A stretch of 12,645 nt of DNA from an uncultured Eubacteriales bacterium (GTDB lineage Bacteria; Bacillota; Clostridia; Oscillospirales; Acutalibacteraceae): positions 1 to 12,645 of the forward strand of contig ONNU01000310.1 of the NCBI GenBank assembly GCA_900319255.1, in the 5' to 3' direction. Position numbers and translations under genes: made by a program. Below the pieces are notes generated by a model. The model searched no databases and was not told the DNA's origin. It was given only the letters and a program-made list of their open reading frames with translations. This document shows, one piece after another, positions 7,683 through 12,645 of the stretch (within the stretch, counting starts at the first letter, position 1; the number at the start of each line of letters is the position of its first letter).

Positions 7683-7797
7683 TTTTTAACTCCCCGGTAT
7701 TTTTATTCTGCACACATTCCAGCGCCTGTCTGTAAGCGAGATAATCCGTTATCCTTCCGGTGCTGAAAAACCTGTCCCATGCGCTTTGCTCGTTCAT
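7597..7797 (-). CDS. yqzL: YqzL-like small protein overlapping recO
   Basis: Small protein of unknown function. The segment NEQSAWDRFFSTGRITDYLAYR has the W-x3-F-x2-TG-x-I-x2-YL spacing that I recall for YqzL (a protein of roughly 47 residues in Bacillus), and the position between era and recO is exactly where yqzL sits in B. subtilis. I chose the ATG at 7797, which has AAGG nine bases upstream; an ATG at 7806 has the site too close. The 66-residue frame goes about 20 residues beyond the usual length, and its last 86 bases overlap the start of recO in another frame. The tail (YRGACAFGSEARRGKASADD) looks like read-through over recO rather than a domain. Family assignment is from short similarity plus synteny. 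Confidence 0.68.
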   Translation of the reverse strand: MNEQSAWDRFFSTGRITDYLAYRQALECVQNKNTGELKNEAEYRGACAFGSEARRGKASADDSYTQ

Positions 7798-7850
7798 AGC
7801 AGTCATCCTTCCCTGCGGTCAGCCCCCTCCGGACGCCGCCCCGCTTAATT

Positions 7851-7889
7851 CATACCCGGTATAATATATGTTTATTATACCCCGGTATG
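7851..7889. promoter_or_regulatory. inverted repeat with a -10-like hexamer on each strand
   Basis: GGTATAATA (7858-7866) and TATTATACC (7873-7881) are a perfect 9-bp inverted repeat around six bases. The flanks CATACC and GGTATG extend it to about 16 bp per arm with one gap and one mismatch. Each arm contains TATAAT, reading outward in both directions. The minus-strand copy (7874-7879) is about 77 bases upstream of the yqzL-like start and could drive yqzL-recO. No good -35 is present at 17 bases on either strand, so it could equally be an operator or a DNA hairpin. Confidence 0.45.
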
Positions 7890-7987
7890 CGGGAAATTAT
7901 TGCCGCTATTTGCCGGCATACCGCCGGCGCTGTTTTTGCATTGCCCTCTGCGCTTCGTTATTCAGACTTTAAGCTCTCAGCCAAAAA

Positions 7988-8296
7988 TCACTTTCGCCTC
8001 ATTATCCTGATCCCAAGAGCGATAAACGCAGCAGCAGAAACTATAAGCACAATAATTGCAGGCAATGCCATCTTTTCGATCCCTCCGCCGATAAGAGCTA
8101 CAAGACCGCTGAGAAACGGCGAAAGCGATACCAGTGCAAGCACCACTGCAACACGTCTTGCATATTCCTTTTTATCTTTTGTCTTGACCGCATACATTCT
8201 GCGGATAAGATCATAATTTCCCAGAGCGATCAGTCCTGCATAGATAAGTATAAACCCTGAGAACACAAACATCAATACAGAATATCCATATTCCAT
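7988..8296 (-). CDS. small three-helix membrane protein of unknown function
   Basis: The 102 residues are nearly all membrane: helices at about 5-26, 48-70 and 77-98, with a basic loop KTKDKKEYARR (about 38-48) between the first two and a basic end RIMRRK. The pattern of three helices and a Lys-rich loop recalls small DUF3784-type proteins of Firmicutes, but I cannot assign it firmly. The ATG at 8296 has a strong GGAGGG upstream. It follows era by 83 bases and precedes an unrelated-looking 190-base gap before the yqzL-like gene. In the Bacillus order nothing separates era from yqzL, so this is an insertion into a conserved cluster. No catalytic motif is visible. Confidence 0.75.
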   Translation of the reverse strand: MEYGYSVLMFVFSGFILIYAGLIALGNYDLIRRMYAVKTKDKKEYARRVAVVLALVSLSPFLSGLVALIGGGIEKMALPAIIVLIVSAAAFIALGIRIMRRK

Positions 8297-8312
8297 ACAT
8301 ATCCCTCCCCCG

Positions 8313-8351
8313 CAGACAGCCTTATGCGCCCGCTGAACGCCGGACTGTCTG
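8313..8351. repeat. 7-bp inverted repeat after era
   Basis: CAGACAG (8313-8319) and CTGTCTG (8345-8351) can pair around a 25-base GC-rich spacer in the 83-base gap between era and the small membrane gene. There is no T-run, so it is a weak candidate for a terminator or RNA processing site, and it may be chance. Confidence 0.25.
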
Positions 8352-8379
8352 AAACGGCTCAGCTATGTCATTCCCAGCA

Positions 8380-9288
8380 TCAGCCGTCAAAATCACTATT
8401 ATCATATCCCAGACTGCGGAGAATATTCTCTCTGTTGCGCCAGTCCTCCTTGACCTTGACCCAGAGCTTGAGATTGATCCTGCATCCGAAGAATTTCTCC
8501 ATATCCTGCCGGGCATATGTGCCGATCTTTTTCAGCATCGAGCCGCCCTTGCCTATGATAATGCCCTTATGCGTAGGACGCTCGCAGAAAATTGTGGCGT
8601 CAATATCTATTATATCAGAGTCTGCCCTTTCCTTCATTCTCTCAACAAATACGGCAGCGCCGTGGGGGATCTCCTTGTCAAGCAGACGAAGAAGCTTTTC
8701 CCTGATGATCTCGGCAGCGATCACTCTTTCAGGCTGATCCGTCAGAGTATCCTCGTCAAACATAAAGCCGCCCTCCTGAGAAAGCTTTGAAAGCTCCTCC
8801 TTCAGCGCGTCAATACCATCCCCTGTCTGAGCGGAGCAGGGTACAACAGCCGAAAAATCATAAAGCTGCGAAAACTTCGCAATTATCGGCGCAAGCGCAG
8901 ACTTGTCCTTTACGGTGTCGATCTTATTTATCGCAAGCACAGCCGGTATATCAAGGGATGCAAACTTCTCAGCAAGCATTCTTTCCCCCTCTGTGATATC
9001 CGCCCCCGCTTCCACCACAAGCATACATACATCTACCCCGGCGACGGATTCATTGACCGATCTCAGCATATATTTATCAAGGCTGTTTTTCGGCTTATGA
9101 AGTCCGGGGGTATCAATAAATACAAGCTGTGTATCCTCCTGTGTCAGCACCCCCATTATCCTTGTACGGGTAGTCTGGGGCTTTGAGGATACGATAGCTA
9201 TTTTTCGTTTAAGCATATAATTCAGCAGCGAGGACTTACCCACATTCGGACGTCCTACTATCGCAACAAATGCGCTCTTTTTTTCCAT
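8380..9288 (-). CDS. era: GTPase Era
   Basis: Essential GTPase that binds the 3' end of 16S rRNA and helps assemble the small ribosomal subunit. The 302 residues are normal. The GTPase domain shows G1 GRPNVGKSS (12-20), G2 around T40 in TTRTRIMGV, G3 DTPG (59-62), G4 NKID (121-124) and G5 CSA (151-153). The C-terminal KH RNA-binding domain has HKGIIIGKGGSMLKKIG (240-256). The ATG at 9288 is preceded by GAGGG six bases upstream. A TATAAT stands a short distance upstream, but the -35 is poor. Its neighbours dgkA, yqzL and recO are those seen in other Firmicutes; cdd is absent just before it. Confidence 0.98.
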   Translation of the reverse strand: MEKKSAFVAIVGRPNVGKSSLLNYMLKRKIAIVSSKPQTTRTRIMGVLTQEDTQLVFIDTPGLHKPKNSLDKYMLRSVNESVAGVDVCMLVVEAGADITEGERMLAEKFASLDIPAVLAINKIDTVKDKSALAPIIAKFSQLYDFSAVVPCSAQTGDGIDALKEELSKLSQEGGFMFDEDTLTDQPERVIAAEIIREKLLRLLDKEIPHGAAVFVERMKERADSDIIDIDATIFCERPTHKGIIIGKGGSMLKKIGTYARQDMEKFFGCRINLKLWVKVKEDWRNRENILRSLGYDNSDFDG

Positions 9289-9398
9289 ATTATCCCTCTT
9301 TCATGATTTTACTATTATATTTATTATCCGTCAGATGCGAGGATAGCTTTATCACACCGTGCAAAAGCAATGTGAAATTCAGGCTCCGAGCCTGACGC
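9289..9398 (-). promoter_or_regulatory. era upstream region with a -10-like box and a hairpin
   Basis: On the minus strand TATAAT occurs at 9314-9319, giving a possible start about 20 bases before the era ATG, but no -35 match is seen at normal spacing. Just after the stop of the previous gene, CAGGCTCCGAGCCTG (9380-9394) forms a six-pair stem with a three-base loop; outer bases GTGA and TCAC can extend it. No U-tract follows directly, so termination is doubtful. The 110-base gap itself suggests era has some promoter of its own. Confidence 0.35.
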
Positions 9399-9992
9399 TC
9401 ACTCAATTTCCTTACGTTTTGCAGGAGTAAACTCTCTTTTCAGCTCCACTGCAAAGACCGTCTTTTTATTGATCCTTATTATCCTCACGCTGCTGCCCGG
9501 GGAGCTTTTTGTGCCCATAAAGGCAGAAACATTCGAGCTGAGGAAATACAGATACGGCTTGAATACCGGTATCTGACTGTAAATATTTCCGTAATCGCTG
9601 AGTACATCAATATATTCCTGACGAAGATCCACCCCGATGGAAAATCCGAAAAGCTTTTTATAGCATTTCACAACAACGCCGTCGATATAGCCGTATTCGC
9701 TTTCATCGCCCCGGAGCTTTTTATATCTTCCGAAAATGAACAAAGCCGAGCCTATACCTATCAGCACAAGGGCAAGCTGTACCAATTTGTGATCCCCGAA
9801 AACCATATCCATCAGCATATAATTCTCCGTCACAAGCCAGAACAGTATCCCCAGAACGATAATTACCGCTGTCAGCCGGAAGATCTCCTTTTTGAGTATC
9901 TCTCCCATAAGCGCTCTTATATATTCCATTGTGATACGGTCAGCTCTGAGCATTGGCAGATCGCTGTTCACACGTTCATTATTTTTCTGCAT
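9399..9992 (-). CDS. two-helix membrane protein of unknown function
   Basis: I do not recognise this 197-residue protein. A charged N-terminal segment (1-36) precedes two transmembrane helices at about 37-56 and 70-88, separated by a short loop ENYMLMDMVFGDHK. A C-terminal domain of about 110 residues, probably cytoplasmic and beta-rich, follows (GYIDGVVVKCYKKLFGFSIGVDLRQEYIDVL and a basic end). No catalytic motif is evident. The ATG at 9992 has GAGG eight bases upstream, and the gene starts 15 bases after dgkA, so it belongs to the phoH-ybeY-dgkA transcription unit. In many Firmicutes this position between dgkA and era holds cdd (cytidine deaminase); this protein has none of the cytidine deaminase zinc motifs. 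Confidence 0.8.
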   Translation of the reverse strand: MQKNNERVNSDLPMLRADRITMEYIRALMGEILKKEIFRLTAVIIVLGILFWLVTENYMLMDMVFGDHKLVQLALVLIGIGSALFIFGRYKKLRGDESEYGYIDGVVVKCYKKLFGFSIGVDLRQEYIDVLSDYGNIYSQIPVFKPYLYFLSSNVSAFMGTKSSPGSSVRIIRINKKTVFAVELKREFTPAKRKEIE

Positions 9993-10007
9993 AGGATCGA
10001 CCTCAGA

Positions 10008-10490
10008 TCAATCGTCATCCTCAACCTCTTTCTTATGCTTTTTGATAGGCAGCCCTATTATATACAGCAGCGACAGCACCGACAGCACTATCACTCCCGC
10101 AAGATTCAGCGGATGACTGATATAGAAATTATACATTGCTTCAAAGCCCTCAGAATTCCCGAAAAGAAATAAAGCAACTCCTATTGATATAACAGCAAGG
10201 ATCAGCACTGCGCCGGCAGCCGTATCCTTTGCAGCCTTGATAAGCGGATGTTTTTCTGCGCTTACCTTATCAGCAAGGCTTTCCACAGCGGTATTCATTG
10301 CTTCTGCTGACATTACTCCTCCGATGGTCAGCAGTATAAGAGCGTAATCCTCTCTTGTAAAAGCAAAAAAACGTGCAAAAATCAGAACATACAGTGCTGC
10401 TACTGTATGAATTCTCATGTTTCGCTCGTTTTTTATACAATATATTATACCGCGGAAGGCATAGAGAAAGCCTTTTAAAAAGGCTTTCAT
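10008..10490 (-). CDS. dgkA: diacylglycerol/undecaprenol kinase, DgkA family
   Basis: Integral membrane kinase. Gram-positive members mostly phosphorylate undecaprenol, recycling the carrier lipid for wall synthesis; this preference is known for the family and not visible here. Motifs are NERNMRIH (21-28), SAEAMNTAVESLADK (61-75) containing the catalytic Glu/Asn signature, and HPLIKAAKDTAAGAV (81-95). Three helices (about 27-43, 47-63, 92-111) form the usual core. A fourth helix at about 128-147 and a charged tail KKHKKEVEDDD make the 160 residues somewhat longer than typical. The start codon overlaps the ybeY stop as ATGA, so translation is probably coupled. It is followed after 15 bases by the unknown membrane gene. 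Confidence 0.94.
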   Translation of the reverse strand: MKAFLKGFLYAFRGIIYCIKNERNMRIHTVAALYVLIFARFFAFTREDYALILLTIGGVMSAEAMNTAVESLADKVSAEKHPLIKAAKDTAAGAVLILAVISIGVALFLFGNSEGFEAMYNFYISHPLNLAGVIVLSVLSLLYIIGLPIKKHKKEVEDDD

Positions 10491-10996
10491 TCTTCTTCGT
10501 CCTTTATTACATAGCTGGAGGAGCTGGGAAGACCGAGGAGTGTCATTACCTTTTCCTCCTTTTCTCTCATTCTCAGCCTCTGCAGACCGTTATCCTCATG
10601 GTCATAGCCAAGAAGATGAAGCATCGAATGAGCGGTAAGATATCCTATCTCTCTCTGAAGGCTATGTCCGAAGCGTTCAGCCTGCTCAACAGCAGTTTCC
10701 ATAGATATAACGATATCTCCCAGGATCTTTGCGCCGGTATCGGGATCAGTATCGTACTTTCCGTTTTCACCCATAGGGAAGGAAAGAACATCGGTTATGC
10801 TGTCCTTGCTTCTATATATTGAATTGAGCTCTCTGATCTGCTTATTATTGACAAGAGTAACGCTGACCTCCACAGAGCCGGAAAACTCCTCCATTTTAAG
10901 CACCGCATTGCAGCAGCGTCTGATAAGCATTCTCAGACCAGTCGGGATCTTGACCTCCTTCTGCTTATTTGTAATGATTACTTTTATTTTATCCAT
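10487..10996 (-). CDS. ybeY: endoribonuclease YbeY
   Basis: Zinc-dependent RNase needed for 16S rRNA 3'-end maturation and ribosome quality control, a natural partner of Era. With the ATG at 10996 the protein has 169 residues. The family core is visible: LVNNKQIRELNSIYRSKD (48-65), TDVLSFP (68-74), LGDIVIS (92-98) and the zinc motif H-x3-H-x5-H at H123, H127 and H133 in HSMLHLLGYDH. The usual Gly after the first His is Ser. I prefer 10996 over an in-frame ATG at 11026, because GGTGG lies just upstream of 10996 and the ten extra residues (MKSIGKVWWK) do not look like the family. It overlaps dgkA by four bases. Confidence 0.94.
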   Translation of the reverse strand: MDKIKVIITNKQKEVKIPTGLRMLIRRCCNAVLKMEEFSGSVEVSVTLVNNKQIRELNSIYRSKDSITDVLSFPMGENGKYDTDPDTGAKILGDIVISMETAVEQAERFGHSLQREIGYLTAHSMLHLLGYDHEDNGLQRLRMREKEEKVMTLLGLPSSSSYVIKDEEE

Positions 10997-11026
10997 TTTC
11001 CACCAAACCTTTCCGATAGATTTCAT

Positions 11027-11159
11027 TCATTCTTTTTTTAATGCGGAAGCTCCCGGGCTGTTACCGGCATTATTAATTCCGATATCCTCCCTGCTTCCTC
11101 CTCTGTTCTTGGTACTCCGACCTGAAATCAGGGCGGAATAATTATAAATGATGATCAAT
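11027..11159 (-). other. 133-base gap between phoH and ybeY with an open frame
   Basis: A minus-strand frame stays open from inside the end of phoH to a stop at 11027, directly before the upstream ybeY ATG. It has no good ATG with a ribosome site within the gap, and its sequence (Ser/Gly/Asn-rich, e.g. SGRSTKNRGGSREDIG) resembles no family I know. Many Firmicutes have the large pgpH (yqfF) gene here; it is absent. A five-pair palindrome CCTGATTTCAGG is the only structure seen. I do not call a gene. Confidence 0.4.
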
Positions 11160-12131
11160 TCATTTTCTTTTTTCGCCTGTTTTGCCTGCGGCATTATCAT
11201 ATGCCTTGATAATATCCTGCACAAGTCTGTTTCTTACAACATCAGAAGCGTTGAAGGTTACTGCTTCGATACCCTTGATCCCTTTCAGTATCCTCACAGC
11301 GTCCTTCAGTCCTGAGCGTACTCCGCCCGGAAGGTCTATCTGGGTGATATCACCGGTTATGACCATTTTGGAATTGAATCCAAGACGGGTAAGAAACATT
11401 TTCATCTGCTCAGGGGTCGTATTCTGAGCCTCATCAAGAATAATAAAGCTGTCATCGAGGGTTCTACCTCTCATATACGCCAGGGGCGCCACCTCGATAT
11501 TTCCCCGCTCAACATATTTCTGATAGGTCTCAGCTCCGAGCATATCAAAAAGAGCGTCATACAGCGGTCTGAGATAGGGATCGACCTTACTCTGGAGATC
11601 ACCCGGCAGAAAGCCCAGCTTCTCCCCCGCCTCCACCGCAGGTCTTGTGAGAATGATCCTGTTGATCTCCCTTGCGCGGAACGCAGTCACAGCCATTGCT
11701 ACGGCAAGATAGGTCTTACCTGTTCCGGCTGGACCAATGCCGAGAGTAATGGTATTATCGGAGATCGCATTACAGTAGGTCTTCTGTCCCAGGGTCTTGG
11801 GTTTGACCGGTTTGCCTCTTGAGGTGATGCAGATACAATCCCCCGCAAGCTGTTCGATACGGTTCTCCCTGCCCTCATTCACAAGGGACATACAATACCG
11901 CACATTCTGCTCGCTGAGTGCCTCGCCCCGGTTTACAAGCGCAAGCAGGCTTTCTATGACCTTGCCCGCCTTTGAAACATTTTCAGGCTCGCCGGAAATT
12001 TTCAGCTCCGAATCCCGGCAGACCACCGAAACCATATATTCATTTTGAATAATCCTGATATTTTCATCAAAAGTCCCGAAAAGAGCAACTGCCTGCTCCA
12101 TACGGTCAATATTAATGATCTGCTCCGTCAT
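11160..12131 (-). CDS. phoH: PhoH-family ATPase
   Basis: PhoH-like P-loop ATPase of the YbeZ/YlaK type. Its biochemical role is not settled, but it is repeatedly found next to ybeY and is thought to act in RNA metabolism. The 323 residues are normal. An N-terminal RNA-binding-like domain (about 1-105) precedes the ATPase domain with Walker A GPAGTGKT (133-140), LTRPAVEAGEKLGFLPGD (161-178), Walker B DDSFIILDEAQNTTPEQMK (226-244) and MVITGDITQIDLP (256-268). The ATG at 12131 has AAGGTGG four bases upstream. It is the first gene of the cluster, with a 165-base leader behind a strong promoter. Confidence 0.96.
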   Translation of the reverse strand: MTEQIINIDRMEQAVALFGTFDENIRIIQNEYMVSVVCRDSELKISGEPENVSKAGKVIESLLALVNRGEALSEQNVRYCMSLVNEGRENRIEQLAGDCICITSRGKPVKPKTLGQKTYCNAISDNTITLGIGPAGTGKTYLAVAMAVTAFRAREINRIILTRPAVEAGEKLGFLPGDLQSKVDPYLRPLYDALFDMLGAETYQKYVERGNIEVAPLAYMRGRTLDDSFIILDEAQNTTPEQMKMFLTRLGFNSKMVITGDITQIDLPGGVRSGLKDAVRILKGIKGIEAVTFNASDVVRNRLVQDIIKAYDNAAGKTGEKRK

Positions 12132-12245
12132 TCAACCACCTTACAGTATTTTTTCCCTGAAGCTCTTTGCATATCAATTTCTGCGGAACAGGCAGTCCTG
12201 CCATGCTGCAAAAGCTACGGTTTAATTGTAATCTTAGTATTATCC

Positions 12246-12275
12246 AGTATAATAAAAGTAGAAAAGTTATATCAA
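12246..12275 (-). promoter_or_regulatory. second possible promoter for phoH
   Basis: On the minus strand TTGATA (12270-12275, five of six bases) is followed after 18 bases by TATACT (12246-12251, five of six). It would start transcription about 110 bases before phoH. It lies inside the leader made by the upstream promoter, so it may be an independent proximal promoter or a chance match in AT-rich DNA. Confidence 0.45.
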
Positions 12276-12302
12276 AAACAATATATTTGTGGATTCTTAC
12301 TC

Positions 12303-12331
12303 ATTATAACATAAAAATAGTAAAAAGTCAC
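12303..12331 (-). promoter_or_regulatory. extended -10 promoter for the phoH cluster
   Basis: On the minus strand the -35-like GTGACT (12326-12331, four of six) is separated by exactly 17 bases from a perfect TATAAT (12303-12308), which is preceded by TGT, giving the extended -10 form TGnTATAAT. Transcription should start near 12296, leaving a leader of about 165 bases before the phoH ATG. It is the best promoter in the window. Confidence 0.7.
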
Positions 12332-12474
12332 TATATTTTTTAAAAATTTTATGTCTTTTTTATAAAATGTTTTACAGATATGCGATTTCGGAAAAAAACC
12401 AAGAATTTTCTGCCTATAAAGTCCATATATGGTTGATTCAGCCATAGTAAAAGGATAATAAATGCATATTACCC
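12332..12474. other. AT-rich intergenic stretch without a gene
   Basis: This part between the phoH promoter and the right-edge repeat is very AT-rich on its left side (about 12332-12375). The only structure I see is a near-palindrome TGGTTGATTCAGCCA (about 12430-12444) with one mismatched pair, which could be an operator half-site pair or chance. A 73-codon minus-strand frame crosses it and the promoter and is not credible as a gene. Confidence 0.5.
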
Positions 12475-12577
12475 AGATCCGTGAAGCTGACATCTCTGTT
12501 GCGGGCGGACAAATGGAATCTGTTGTTCAGCTTTCATGCCCTGAGCCATACTTCATTAGCATTTCTGCTTTGGTCAG
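12475..12577 (-). repeat. interspersed repeat copy B (longest copy)
   Basis: Two blocks here match other intergenic regions in the window. Bases 12477-12494 match the loop and left arm of the inverted repeat after mutS2 (17 of 18). Bases 12515-12577 match copy A before mutS2 (47 of 63). This copy joins both blocks, so it is probably the fuller form of the element. Minus-strand frames give short peptides (TKAEMLMKYGSGHES, and MKAEQQIPFVRPQQRCQLHG) that end at stops, so no intact gene is present. There are no target-site duplications or terminal repeats that I can define. Confidence 0.65.
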
Positions 12578-12578
12578 T

Positions 12579-12628
12579 CAAAAGGTGGAAACCACAAGGG
12601 GTGTCCCCCTTGAGTTTTCCCCCTTTTG
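12579..12628. repeat. 50-base hairpin with 23-base arms
   Basis: The left arm (12579-12601, starting CAAAAGGTGGAAA) and right arm (12606-12628, ending CCCCCTTTTG) pair at 20 of 23 positions around a four-base loop TGTC. The inner seven pairs (CAAGGGG with CCCCTTG) and outer seven pairs (CAAAAGG with CCTTTTG) are perfect. It begins one base after repeat copy B. It could be a bidirectional terminator for the gene beyond the window, or the structured end of the repeat. No long T-run follows on either strand. Confidence 0.75.
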
Positions 12629-12645
12629 CAATCCCCTTTCCTTAA

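Noticed and set aside
8382..9288. Plus-strand frames opposite era
   Set aside because: Antisense to a complete, motif-confirmed gene; no ribosome sites.
9380..9394. Intrinsic terminator after the 9399-9992 gene
   Set aside because: The stem has six pairs and there is no U-tract directly after it; listed only as a hairpin in the era upstream region.
11027..11224. 65-codon minus-strand frame between phoH and ybeY
   Set aside because: Its ATG is inside phoH in another frame and there is no ribosome site; kept only as a note on the gap.
12272..12493. 73-codon minus-strand frame upstream of phoH
   Set aside because: Runs through the AT-rich promoter region and across repeat copy B; composition is that of AT-rich non-coding DNA.
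1..12645. A new defence, CRISPR or biosynthetic system
   Set aside because: No repeat-spacer array, no nuclease-helicase sets, no toxin-antitoxin pair and no transposase were found; the genes are nearly all conserved housekeeping genes.

Overview
The window is a housekeeping stretch of a low-to-moderate-GC Firmicutes chromosome. It is most likely a Clostridia member of the Ruminococcus/Oscillospiraceae type. The evidence is the Firmicutes gene order phoH-ybeY-dgkA-era-yqzL-recO, the presence of mutS2, strong GGAGG-type ribosome binding sites and TATAAT promoters; the genus is a guess. Every gene I accept lies on the minus strand, so the window reads from right to left. Layout in transcription order: (1) 12132-12645 is a leader and intergenic block with a very good extended -10 promoter for phoH, a second possible promoter, and at the far right edge a repeat followed by a 50-base hairpin. 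(2) phoH, ybeY, dgkA and a two-helix membrane protein of unknown function form one cluster; ybeY and dgkA overlap by ATGA. Compared with the Bacillus subtilis order, pgpH (yqfF) is missing between phoH and ybeY, and cdd is missing between dgkA and era, where the unknown membrane gene sits. (3) era is followed by a small three-helix membrane protein, then a yqzL-like small gene that overlaps the start of recO. (4) A 339-base gap after recO carries a diverged copy of the repeat seen at the right edge. (5) mutS2 is followed by an inverted repeat sharing a core with the same right-edge sequence, then a single-pass membrane protein with a TTG start. (6) A shikimate-kinase-like gene, a SpoU/TrmH-family RNA methyltransferase, dprA and the start of topA complete the window. 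Function: the set combines translation and ribosome maturation (Era, YbeY, RNA methyltransferase), DNA recombination and uptake (RecO, DprA, MutS2), DNA topology (TopA), lipid or undecaprenol phosphorylation (DgkA) and small-molecule phosphorylation (AroK-like). I see no mobile element with a transposase, no CRISPR array, no tRNA or rRNA and no defence or biosynthetic island. The least explained signals are an interspersed repeat family with three related pieces, a shikimate-kinase homologue with changed substrate-site residues, an oversized DprA with a charge-segregated linker, and two small membrane proteins of unknown function inserted in the era cluster.
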